Part shown: in pieces, positions 55,140 through 63,533 of the stretch
Layout: every line of letters starts with the position of its first letter
Numbering within the stretch: position 1 is the first letter of the stretch
Source: Polyangiaceae bacterium
Lineage (GTDB): Bacteria > Myxococcota_A > Polyangia > Polyangiales > Polyangiaceae
Reading direction: 5' to 3'
Assembly: GCA_025936115.1 (NCBI GenBank)
Contig: JAICTZ010000004.1
Location: 62,001 to 126,000 of the forward strand
DNA: 64,000 nt
Translations under genes and position numbers: made by a program
The notes under the pieces: model-generated
Told to the model about the DNA's origin: nothing
Databases searched by the model: none
Seen by the model: the letters and a program-made list of their open reading frames with translations, nothing else

Positions 55140-57875
55140 ATGTCCCCGCGAACGCCGCCCTTCGGTCCGAGCTCGGAGGCGCTGGCCGCTTTTTTCGACG
55201 GTCAGCCCACGCCCGCGCTCGTGATGGACGGCACGACGTTCGACATCGTGTTTGCCAACGCGGCCGCGCTAGAGCTGCTCGGTTTCGAGGGCACTGAGCT
55301 CGCCGGCCGGCACATCGACGACCTCGTGCCCGAGCAGCTGCGGGCCCGCTATCAAAGGCTGCGGGAAGCAGCACGCGCGCCCGGCGCGGCGCGCATCATG
55401 CATAGCGAGCGCATCTTGCGAACCAAGGCGGGACGCGAGCTGCCGGTTTCACTCTCGGTAACGCAGGTTCGCGTCGATGACGCGGAATATCGCGTCGCCA
55501 GCCTGATCGACCTTTCCGAGCGGCAAGAGGCCGAGCAGGAGACGCTCGAGCACCTGTACCCGATCATCGAAAACTCGGAGGTCGGCATCGCCGTGATTCA
55601 GGTGGGCGAGGACGGCGCGTTCGCCTTCCAGAACGTCAACCCCGTCGTCGAACGCCTCACTGGCTTCAACCGCGATCGACTGCGCGGTCGCGGCCCCGAG
55701 CAGCTCTTCCCCGCCCCGCATGGGAAGCGTCTGCTCGAGCAGTATCGGCGCGCCGTCGAGGGGGGCGCGCCGCTGCACTACGAGCAAACCACGGAAACGC
55801 GGGACGGCACGCGCACGCTACGCTCGGTGCACGTGCCAGTGCGCAATCGCGAGGGCCGCGTGCACCGCCTGGTTGCGCTCACCTACGACATCACGGGCCA
55901 GCGCCGCGCGGAAGACGCGCTCGCCGTCGCGAAGAAGAGCCTCTCCGAATCGGAGGAGAAATTCGCGAAGGCCTTTGCCGCGAGCCCGCACCCGATCTGC
56001 ATCACCGACGTCGAGACGGGCGTCTTGCTCGAGGTGAACGACGCGTTTGGCCGCGTGTTCGGCTACACGCGCGCGGAGGCGCTCGGTAAGAGCACGGTGG
56101 CGCTCGGCGTCTGGAACGATCCGAGCGAACGAGACCGCGTCATCGCGAGGCTGCGCGAGCGGCCGTCGTTCCGCGACTGGAACACGACGGGTCGGGATCG
56201 CGACGGGCGCGAGCTCCGGCTCGTCCTGAACGGGGAGGTGATCGACGTCGCGGGACGGCCGACGCTCGTCACGTACATCAACAACGTGACGGAACGCGAA
56301 GCGGCCAAGCGCGCGCTCGTCGAGTCGGAGGCGCTCTTCGCCAAGGCGTTCCGCGCGAGCCCGGACGCGCTCGTCGTCTTCGACATCGAGAACGGACGCA
56401 TCATCGAGGTGAACGACGGCTTCGAGCGACTGTTCGGGCGCGCGCGCGGCGATGTCGTGGGGCGTACGGCGCTCGAGCTCGATTTGTGGAAGGACGAGGT
56501 CGAACGCCAGCGCGCGCGCGAGATTTTGAGCGACGAGCGCACGCTGCGAGATTTTCCGATCGTCGCGCGAGCCGCGAGCGGTGCGCTCAAGGAATGCCTG
56601 CTCTCGGCCGAACAGATCGAGCTTTCGAGCGGTCGCTCCGTGATCGCCATCGTGCGCGACGTGACGGAAAGAGCCCGCACCGAGCGCGCAAGGACCGAGC
56701 TCGAATCACAGCTCCGCCAAGCGCAGAAAATGGAAGCGCTCGGAACGCTCGCGGGCGGCATCGCGCACGACTTCAACAACATCCTCGGCGCGATCATGGC
56801 CTATTGTGAGCTCATCAAGCTCGACATCGCGCTTCCGCAGCAGATCGAGAGTTACCTCGGCGAGCTCCGGCGCGCGGGCGAGCGTGCCAAGGATCTCGTC
56901 CAACAAATCCTCACGTTCAGCCGCCGGCAACCCCAGCAGCGCCGCGCCATGCGCCTCGAGCACGTCGTGCGCGAGGCGCTGAATCTGCTGCGCTCGACCT
57001 TGCCCGCCACGATCGAAATCGAACCACGACTCGCCTCCGACGCGCCCGTCGTGCTCGCCGATCCGACGCTGATTCACCAGGTGCTCATGAACCTCGGCAC
57101 CAACGCCGCCCACGCGCTGCGCGGTGGCATCGGACGCCTGACGGTCGAGCTCGACGACGCGGTGCTCGGTGAAGCGAACCCGGGCCCCCACGCCGAGCTC
57201 TTGCCCGGCCGCTACGCGCGCCTGCGCGTGCGGGACAACGGCGCGGGCATGGGCCCCGAAACGCTCAAGCACGTGTTCGAGCCGTTTTTTACGACCAAGG
57301 GGCCCGGGGAAGGCACCGGCCTCGGCCTGGCCGTGGTGCACGGCATCGTGCGCGACCACGAAGGCGCGATTTTCGTCGACAGTGAACTCGGCCGCGGCAC
57401 GAGCGTCAGCGTGTACCTGCCAGAGCACGCCGTGGAGCTCGAGGCCGCGAGCGAGCGGTCGGGCGAGCTCCCGCGCGCGAACGGGGAAACCGTGCTGTTC
57501 ATCGACGACGAGGCCGTGCTCTGTCGCTCCGTCTCCGGCCTGCTCGAACGGCTCGGCTATCGCGTGACGGCGCGCAGCGATCCCGCCGAAGCGCTGGCGC
57601 TTTTCCGAAAAAAGCCGGACGCTTTCGACGTCGTGCTCACCGATCTCACGATGCCGGGCCTGACCGGGGTAGACGTCGCCCGTGAGGTGCTGCGCATCGC
57701 GCCGCACAAACCCGTACTCTTGATGAGCGGCTACAGCAGCAGCTGGACCGCCGAATCGGTGCGAACGCTCGGCGTCATCGATCTCATCGCCAAACCGCTC
57801 GGCGCCGCGCGGCTCTCGCAAAGCCTAGCCGTAGCGCTCGGCAAGCAAAACTCCGTGCTATCGAAACCGCGCTGA
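55140..57875 (+). CDS. Hybrid histidine kinase with four PAS domains
   Basis: 911 residues from ATG 55140. PAS domains at about 15-130 (ALVMDGTTFDIVFANAAALE), 140-265, 270-390 (HPICITDVETGVLLEVND) and 400-510 (DALVVFDIENGRIIEVND). The last two are similar enough to be an internal duplication. H box AGGIAHDFNNILGA, N box NLGTNAAHAL, G boxes DNGAGMGPE and GTGLGLAVVHGI, then a receiver (about 785-900) with LFIDDEAV and VVLTDLTMPG. Soluble. Followed after 24 bp by an NtrC-type regulator, which is the likely phosphorelay partner. Confidence 0.9.
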   Translation: MSPRTPPFGPSSEALAAFFDGQPTPALVMDGTTFDIVFANAAALELLGFEGTELAGRHIDDLVPEQLRARYQRLREAARAPGAARIMHSERILRTKAGRELPVSLSVTQVRVDDAEYRVASLIDLSERQEAEQETLEHLYPIIENSEVGIAVIQVGEDGAFAFQNVNPVVERLTGFNRDRLRGRGPEQLFPAPHGKRLLEQYRRAVEGGAPLHYEQTTETRDGTRTLRSVHVPVRNREGRVHRLVALTYDITGQRRAEDALAVAKKSLSESEEKFAKAFAASPHPICITDVETGVLLEVNDAFGRVFGYTRAEALGKSTVALGVWNDPSERDRVIARLRERPSFRDWNTTGRDRDGRELRLVLNGEVIDVAGRPTLVTYINNVTEREAAKRALVESEALFAKAFRASPDALVVFDIENGRIIEVNDGFERLFGRARGDVVGRTALELDLWKDEVERQRAREILSDERTLRDFPIVARAASGALKECLLSAEQIELSSGRSVIAIVRDVTERARTERARTELESQLRQAQKMEALGTLAGGIAHDFNNILGAIMAYCELIKLDIALPQQIESYLGELRRAGERAKDLVQQILTFSRRQPQQRRAMRLEHVVREALNLLRSTLPATIEIEPRLASDAPVVLADPTLIHQVLMNLGTNAAHALRGGIGRLTVELDDAVLGEANPGPHAELLPGRYARLRVRDNGAGMGPETLKHVFEPFFTTKGPGEGTGLGLAVVHGIVRDHEGAIFVDSELGRGTSVSVYLPEHAVELEAASERSGELPRANGETVLFIDDEAVLCRSVSGLLERLGYRVTARSDPAEALALFRKKPDAFDVVLTDLTMPGLTGVDVAREVLRIAPHKPVLLMSGYSSSWTAESVRTLGVIDLIAKPLGAARLSQSLAVALGKQNSVLSKPR

Positions 57876-57899
57876 CAGCTCAGTAAGACTCGAGGGATC

Positions 57900-59234
57900 T
57901 TGGACAAGCTCTTACTCGTCGACGACGACGCAGACATGCGAAATGTGCTCGCGCTCTACCTGCGGCGCGCGGGCTTCACCGTGCTCGACGCCGCGACGCT
58001 CGCGGACGCGCGCCGCCTGCAGCAAAAGCAAGCTCCCGATCTGACGATCGTCGATTATCAGCTGCCCGACGGCACGGCCTTCGATCTCTTGACCGCGTCG
58101 CGCGAACGCGACGCCGGGGAAGCGGTGATCGTGCTCACGGGTCTCGGCACCATCGATCTGGCGGTGCGCGCCATCAAGCTCGGGGCCGAGCACTTTTTGA
58201 CCAAGCCTGTCGACCTCGAGTCGCTCGAAGTGCTCGTGCGCCGCACGCTCGATCTGCAACGGGAACGGCGGCAACGCGCCGTGGCGGCGGTCGCCTCGAG
58301 CGAAACGCCCGATCCGTTTCTCGGCACGAGCGCCGCGATCAAGAACCTGGCCGAGCTCGCGACGGCGGCGCTCGAGTCCGACGTGCCGGTGCTCATCCTC
58401 GGGGAAACGGGGGCCGGCAAAGGGATCCTCGCGCGCTGGCTCCACGAGCACGGTGCCCGCAAAAAGGAGCCGTTCGTCGACCTGAACTGCGCGGGCCTCT
58501 CGCGTGAGCTCGCCGAGTCGGAGCTCTTCGGGCATCAGCGCGGCGCTTTTACGGGCGCCGTGAACAACAAGCCTGGGCTGATCGAGGTGGCGCACAAGGG
58601 GACGCTCTTCCTGGACGAGCTCGGCGATCTCGAGCTCGCCGTGCAGCCGAAGCTCTTGACGGCACTCGAGCAGGGTCAGTTCCGCCGTCTCGGAGAGACG
58701 ACGACGCGCGTCGCGGACGTGCGACTCATCGCGGCCACCTCGCGCAACCTCGCCAGCATGGTCAAAGAGGGGCGCTTCCGCGAGGATCTCCTGTTCCGCA
58801 TCAACACGTTGACGTTCGAGATCCCGCCGCTCCGGCGCCGCCCCGGCGACGTGAAGCCGCTCGCCGAGGCCGTGCTGCGCGATCTCTGCCGGCGACGCGG
58901 GCGCGTGGCACCCGAGCTCTCCGAGGACGTCGTCGATACGCTGACGCGTTACAGCTGGCCCGGCAACGTGCGCGAGCTCAGAAACGTGCTCGAGCGCGCC
59001 TTGCTCTTTTGCAAGACCGACCTGCTCGACCGGACGGCGCTGCGCTTCGACCGCTCGCTCGAACCCGACGCCGACGCCGAACCGCAAACACTCGACGACG
59101 CCGAGCGCCGGCACATCGTCAATGTGCTCAAACAGACAGGCGGCAAGGTCGAGGACGCGGCCAAGGTGCTCGCCCTTTCGCGCAGCTCGCTTTACGCGAA
59201 GCTCAAGAAGTACGGGATCCGCCCGAGCCCCTGA
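57900..59234 (+). CDS. NtrC-type sigma-54-dependent response regulator
   Basis: 444 residues. TTG 57900 is used because the receiver begins at once (KLLLVDDDADMRNV) and GAGGGA is just upstream, though closely spaced. Receiver phosphoacceptor in LTIVDYQLPDG, Lys in LTKPVD. AAA domain: Walker A ILGETGAGKG (GETGAGKG with the last Ser/Thr replaced by Gly-Ile), GAFTGA loop in HQRGAFTGAVN, Walker B GTLFLDELGD, and RELRNVLERAL. C-terminal Fis-type helix-turn-helix (AKVLALSRSSLYAKLKKYGI). It should activate sigma-54 promoters. Probably in an operon with the hybrid kinase before it. Confidence 0.92.
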   Translation: MDKLLLVDDDADMRNVLALYLRRAGFTVLDAATLADARRLQQKQAPDLTIVDYQLPDGTAFDLLTASRERDAGEAVIVLTGLGTIDLAVRAIKLGAEHFLTKPVDLESLEVLVRRTLDLQRERRQRAVAAVASSETPDPFLGTSAAIKNLAELATAALESDVPVLILGETGAGKGILARWLHEHGARKKEPFVDLNCAGLSRELAESELFGHQRGAFTGAVNNKPGLIEVAHKGTLFLDELGDLELAVQPKLLTALEQGQFRRLGETTTRVADVRLIAATSRNLASMVKEGRFREDLLFRINTLTFEIPPLRRRPGDVKPLAEAVLRDLCRRRGRVAPELSEDVVDTLTRYSWPGNVRELRNVLERALLFCKTDLLDRTALRFDRSLEPDADAEPQTLDDAERRHIVNVLKQTGGKVEDAAKVLALSRSSLYAKLKKYGIRPSP

Positions 59235-59274
59235 GCGCACGCTCATAGGCGCGGCGAGCTCGGCGGTGCCGTGC

Positions 59275-59724
59275 TCAGCTGCGCCGGCGTTCGAGCAACA
59301 CGAGCAGAGCGCGCGTCTGACCGAGCACGATGTCGGCCGCCTGCACGACGGCGTCCTTACCAATCACCACGCCGCCGTCGACGAAGAGCGGCAGGCCGAG
59401 CGCGAGCGCCCCGGCTTCGGGCACGCTCGCTTGCAGCGCGCGCGCCGCTAGGGTCACGAGCCGCGCCGCCACGTGCGCGTCCTCGAGCCCGGGCGTCTGG
59501 TCGTGCACGAGCGCGTCGAACGATTGCCAGCCGAGTGGGTCGGACAAGAGGCCGATTTGGAAGGATCGATTTTCCCCGACGAGCGCCACGAACGCACCGG
59601 AAGACCCGAGCGGTACCGACTCGCGATAGGCAAGCACGCGACATGTCGCGCCCGCGGCCTGGCCCACGGCGGTGACGCTCGCGATGAGCGCGCTCAGCGT
59701 GACGGACGGGCTGCGTTGACTCAT
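59275..59724 (-). CDS. Hypothetical protein, possibly CheX-like
   Basis: 149 residues from ATG 59724. Pattern: GAFVALVGENRSFQIGLLSD, then WQSFDALVHDQTPGLEDAH followed by a long helix, then GLPLFVDGGVVI and a last strand RALLVLLERR. This resembles the order of elements in CheX-type domains ('yvaL.Ge...G...sd...', helix with E-x2-N, 'GlP.fv.G'), but the E-x2-N phosphatase motif is not present. If related it would be non-catalytic. Convergent with the NtrC-type regulator 40 bp away. Confidence 0.5.
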   Translation of the reverse strand: MSQRSPSVTLSALIASVTAVGQAAGATCRVLAYRESVPLGSSGAFVALVGENRSFQIGLLSDPLGWQSFDALVHDQTPGLEDAHVAARLVTLAARALQASVPEAGALALGLPLFVDGGVVIGKDAVVQAADIVLGQTRALLVLLERRRS

Positions 59725-59996
59725 GCTCGATGCAGTGCGGGAGGTCCGGCTGTCCGGTTTGCAACGCACGGGCCAGCAAACAACCCGCCGCAATCGCCTG
59801 GTCGCCTCGCTCCGCGCGTCCGCGCCGCGGGATTTCCGTCCGAGATCTCAGACTTCACGCAAGCTGCGATCCACGCGTACTGGGCGACGTTTTTCACTCT
59901 CGACAGCTATTTGCCGAACCAGCGGCGCGGACTCGGACGCGGACATGTAGGCGCGAAACCCACCTTCGAACGACGGCTGACGGCCGTGCTATCGAC

Positions 59997-61832
59997 GTGG
60001 ACCTCTGCATGCGACTCGCCGTGCTCGCGGCTTCTGCTTACGCCAACTGTCGAAAGCTGCCCGAGCTCGCGGGCACGAACCTCGACCTCGATCTGCTCGG
60101 ACAGCGCCTGTGCGAGCCGGACGCGGGCTACAGCGTCGAAGCATTTCGCGCCGAGCGGGGGCTCGCCGAAGCCGTCGAGCAGGTGCTCGCCGAAGTGGAC
60201 GAGCGCGTCGGCTCGCTCTTCTTCTTTTTCTCGGGCTACGCGCTCCTCGCCGACGAACGTGGGCCGGCGCTCTTGCTCGACGGCGAGCGTCTCGGCGCGT
60301 TCTCGCTCAAGCGGCTCAAACGCCTGCTCAGCGAACGTGCCGAACGAGCGCTCGTCGTGCTCGATACCATCTCGGCTTTCGACGCCGAAACGAGCGAGCA
60401 CGCAGCGCTCGCGATCCTGCGCGACGCCCTGCACGAGCCCGGCTCGCCGGTGCACCTCATCCTCTCGCATCGCAGCGCGGCGATCCCCGACGAGCGTTCG
60501 CGGTTCGCGAATCTGCTCGAGCTCGTGCTCGACTGGCAATCGGCTCGCAACACGCCGCTCGGCGCCGAAGAGCTCTTTTCCGCCTTACGCGCCGAGGAGT
60601 CATTGTTCGCGGCGCTCGGGGCCGCCGAGTACGTCGCCGGTTCGGTGCCGTTCGACGTGCTCGTCGGCAATCGTGCGCTCGGCGCGAGTATCCCGCCGGC
60701 ACCGCCCGTCGCCGAAGAGCCGCCGCCCGAGCCGGAGCTCGAGCGCCCGAGCGCCGAAGAGCGCGCGCTCTCACTCGCCGCGAGCGCGAGCGCCGAGGAG
60801 CGCGGCGACTACCCCGAGGCACTGCGCGCGCTCCAAAAAGCGCTCCGCACCGACCCCCGCGACGTGAAAGCGCTCGGGCGCGCGCTCGTGCTCGGCGAGC
60901 TCTGCGAGAGACCCGACCTGCGCTGGAACGTCGCGTGCGTGCTCGAGCTCTTCGGCGGCGCGAACGAAAGCGAGCTCGAGCTCGCCGCCGCGCATCGTCC
61001 CGAGGGACTTTTGCCTGCCCAAGGCGTCGTGAGCGAAGCCGATTGGCTCGCTCACCGCTTGGAACCCGAGCTCGACGAGCGCGATCTGGCGCTCGTGCGC
61101 GCGTTCGGTGAAGCGGGCGTCGCGGTCGCGCTCGACACCGCGCGCCGCAAGCATCGCGGCTTCGCGCTGACGCCGGCCACCGAACAGGATCCCGAAAAGA
61201 GCACCACGATGCTCGCGCGCACGCTCGTCTGGAGCGCGCGGCTGCTCGGCCTGCCGCGACCACGACTGCACGTGCTCGAGAGCGTCCCCGGTGAGCTCAT
61301 GGTCGCCCCTGTTCCCGAGCTCACCGTCGTCGCGAGCAAGACGCTCGGCAGCGGCCAGACGCTACCGGAGCTCGCGTTTCACTGGTCGCGCTGCCTCGTG
61401 TCGCTACGGCCGGAATTTCGGATGCTCGCATTGCTCACCGACCCCGGCGAGCTCGCCGCGCTCGCGCGCGCGGCGCTCTTCGCCGTCGGCTCGAACGGGG
61501 CGGCGCGTCTCGACAGCGAGGCCAAGCTCTTGGCGCGCGTGCTCAAGCGGGAGTTACGCGGTCCCGCGCTCGACGCGCTCGCCGGTGCAATCGGCTCGCA
61601 GTCGGCCGGCGAGGTGGCGCAGCGCCTGAAGCAGCGCGTGCGGTCCGCGAGGCACGTCGCCTCGCGAGCCGCGCTGCTCGCCACGGGAAATCTCGCGCTG
61701 TCGGCCCGCCTGATCGAGCGCTTCCCGCTGCCCGGCTCGAACGCGAGTGAGCAGATCGACGATATCGCAGCGTACGCGCTCGGTGACGACTACGCGGGCC
61801 TGCGCGCGCGTCTGGGTGTCGCGCTGCGCTGA
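59997..61832 (+). CDS. Degenerate caspase-like domain plus TPR-like protein
   Basis: About 611 residues from GTG 59997 (or ATG 60009). Residues 6-150 have the caspase-like fold order: RLAVLAASAYANCRKLPELA, a D..LL..L helix, then a strand SLFFFFSGYALL and RALVVLDTISAFD. In active members these would be 'fyfSGHG' and 'lDaC.sg'; here His is replaced by Tyr81 and Cys by Ile125, so no protease activity is expected. A Pro/Glu-rich linker, TPR-like helices (about 255-320; GDYPEALRALQKALRTDP) and a long helical C-domain of unknown family follow. Soluble. The 270 bp before it hold no other gene I can support. Confidence 0.65.
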   Translation: MDLCMRLAVLAASAYANCRKLPELAGTNLDLDLLGQRLCEPDAGYSVEAFRAERGLAEAVEQVLAEVDERVGSLFFFFSGYALLADERGPALLLDGERLGAFSLKRLKRLLSERAERALVVLDTISAFDAETSEHAALAILRDALHEPGSPVHLILSHRSAAIPDERSRFANLLELVLDWQSARNTPLGAEELFSALRAEESLFAALGAAEYVAGSVPFDVLVGNRALGASIPPAPPVAEEPPPEPELERPSAEERALSLAASASAEERGDYPEALRALQKALRTDPRDVKALGRALVLGELCERPDLRWNVACVLELFGGANESELELAAAHRPEGLLPAQGVVSEADWLAHRLEPELDERDLALVRAFGEAGVAVALDTARRKHRGFALTPATEQDPEKSTTMLARTLVWSARLLGLPRPRLHVLESVPGELMVAPVPELTVVASKTLGSGQTLPELAFHWSRCLVSLRPEFRMLALLTDPGELAALARAALFAVGSNGAARLDSEAKLLARVLKRELRGPALDALAGAIGSQSAGEVAQRLKQRVRSARHVASRAALLATGNLALSARLIERFPLPGSNASEQIDDIAAYALGDDYAGLRARLGVALR

Positions 61833-61850
61833 CGCGGGGTGCGGCGCCGA

Positions 61851-62288
61851 CTATGGCAGCGAAAGACCCATGTCCCAATGTGAGGTCGAGTTGATGTCGC
61901 GCGCCCAGAGATGCCCGCTGCTGCCGCGAAAATAGGCGTACGCATGACCGTTGATGACGGCACGTACGATGGGCGCCGACGTGAGGCCTTCACCGAGATC
62001 AGCGCAGGGAGGCCGAGAGAGAAGGTGACCGTTCGAACCACGAATAACGTAGACGAACGGACTTCCGTCGACCGCGCTGCAATTGCTCATCAGCGACCAG
62101 CTGCTGAGTGACCCGTTGGCGAAGGAGGCGTCCGTCCCGCAAGCGTAGATGTCGATCGCGCCGCTAAAGAAAAAGTCGCCGGTAGGATTGCCCACAAGAC
62201 CGCTGTCGATCGTGATCCAGGAATTGGTGGCCGGAGTCTCGTCCACGCGAATCAGCTTGCGTTTGAGTGGTCTGATTCTCCGGGTCAT
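61851..62288 (-). CDS. Small beta-propeller/lectin-like protein
   Basis: 145 residues from ATG 62288, preceded by a strong AAGGAGG with 9-nt spacing, so the start is secure. Basic N-terminus (RRIRPLKRKLIR), then two or three repeats of a blade-like pattern: SPFVYVIRGSNGHLLSR and HAYAYFRGSSGHLWAR, each 'fv.rG..GhL...'. Such repeats occur in PLL-type lectins and in propeller ends of secreted proteins. No signal peptide. At 145 residues it is too short for a full propeller, so it may assemble as an oligomer or be a remnant. It follows the Cys-rich lipoprotein gene by 42 bp. Confidence 0.6.
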   Translation of the reverse strand: MTRRIRPLKRKLIRVDETPATNSWITIDSGLVGNPTGDFFFSGAIDIYACGTDASFANGSLSSWSLMSNCSAVDGSPFVYVIRGSNGHLLSRPPCADLGEGLTSAPIVRAVINGHAYAYFRGSSGHLWARDINSTSHWDMGLSLP

Positions 62289-62330
62289 TCTTCGCTTCCT
62301 CCTTAGATATCAACTTCGTGAGGCAGGCGG

Positions 62331-63533
62331 CTATGGCTCCGCACAGTCGCCGCCGCCGAATGCGTTCACACACAGCGACCCGTACGATGCGCTCGACGGC
62401 TGCGCTTGTGCCGCGCGGCTCAAGGCGAGGAAACGGCATGCCACGGTGCCGGGCGTCGCGGCGTAGGTCGTCGTGTAACGGGTCGGGCCCTCCTCCGCGG
62501 GCAAGGCGTCGGGCAAGAGCGCGCAATTAGCGGCGCACGCGTCGTCATCGTCCTGGAAGGCCGTCGAGTATTGGCTCGGGCAAACGCCCTTGGCGAGCGT
62601 GCAATAGGCGAGGCACTTGTCTTGCGGCGTGGTCCCGCAGTGACCCTCCCCGCTCGGTCCCGAGTGCGGGCAGTGCTGCTCGGGCGCGCAGAGCGAATTG
62701 TAAGAGTGATAGATGCGGCAACCGAGCGTGTTTTGGTTCGTGTCGGAGAATTCACCGACGGGTAGGAACTTGCACAGCGCGAGGCACTGATCCCGCGACT
62801 CGTATTGGGTCGTGCCGCACGAGACGCCGTTCACCTGGCAGTATTGCTTGCAGTCGGGCTCGCTCGGCTTGACGGACACCTCGTCACTCGAGCTCGCACC
62901 GGCCACGCCTTGGTCGCTGTCGGGCAAGTCGTTGCAGTGGTCGGTCGGCGTCGAGAGATTGGCGTGACCGCAGTGCTTCTGGGTGTCGATGACGGAGGCG
63001 TTGCTCAGGTGCACGAAGCGGCACTGGATTGAGTTGCCTTCGTAGTCGTTGACGACGTTGTACTCGTGGTTATCGCGCAAGGCTGCGCATTTGGCGACGC
63101 AGTTCGAGGTCGAGCCGCACTGCACCTGATCGCACGTTTTTTCGTACAGATAGCAATAGTTCTCGCACTCGCTGCCGCAGTTGATTCCCTCAGGGCCCGC
63201 CGAGCGACAGAAATTGCTCACTTCCTCGCCCGCGGCTGTCGCGGCGAGCTCGGCTTCGTGCAAGCGACACTCGAGCGTGTTTTTTCCCTGCCATTCGTTG
63301 GCGTCGCCGACGGGGTAGAGCTTGCAGACGCCCATGCACTTTTCGCGCGTCTCGTAGACGCGGTTATCGCCGGCACAGTTCTGCATCACGACGTCGCAGA
63401 AGTGACTGCAGGGGCCGAGCTCGCGATCGTCGATGCCGGCAATGCTCTGGCAGCTGCCGAACGCGAACGGAATCGCGAGCGCGATGAACAACGCCGACAC
63501 GCGCCGGAGCGACAGCGCACGGAGCCCGCTCAT
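62331..63533 (-). CDS. Cys-rich repeat lipoprotein
   Basis: 400 residues from ATG 63533 (GAGG upstream, ATGA overlap with the gene before). Signal peptide with lipobox FGSC (about residues 25-28). The mature part has about four Cys-rich repeats of some 60 residues with a common plan: C-x3-C-x6-C, a Y/E-rich turn, C-x3-C, a LYPVGD or FLPVGE motif, and a final CR.H or CRIY segment (examples CSHFCDVVMQNC, CKQYCQVNGVSC). The regular spacing implies disulfides. No enzyme motif; I know such repeats only as hypothetical myxobacterial proteins. Outer-membrane or periplasmic lipoprotein. Confidence 0.75.
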   Translation of the reverse strand: MSGLRALSLRRVSALFIALAIPFAFGSCQSIAGIDDRELGPCSHFCDVVMQNCAGDNRVYETREKCMGVCKLYPVGDANEWQGKNTLECRLHEAELAATAAGEEVSNFCRSAGPEGINCGSECENYCYLYEKTCDQVQCGSTSNCVAKCAALRDNHEYNVVNDYEGNSIQCRFVHLSNASVIDTQKHCGHANLSTPTDHCNDLPDSDQGVAGASSSDEVSVKPSEPDCKQYCQVNGVSCGTTQYESRDQCLALCKFLPVGEFSDTNQNTLGCRIYHSYNSLCAPEQHCPHSGPSGEGHCGTTPQDKCLAYCTLAKGVCPSQYSTAFQDDDDACAANCALLPDALPAEEGPTRYTTTYAATPGTVACRFLALSRAAQAQPSSASYGSLCVNAFGGGDCAEP

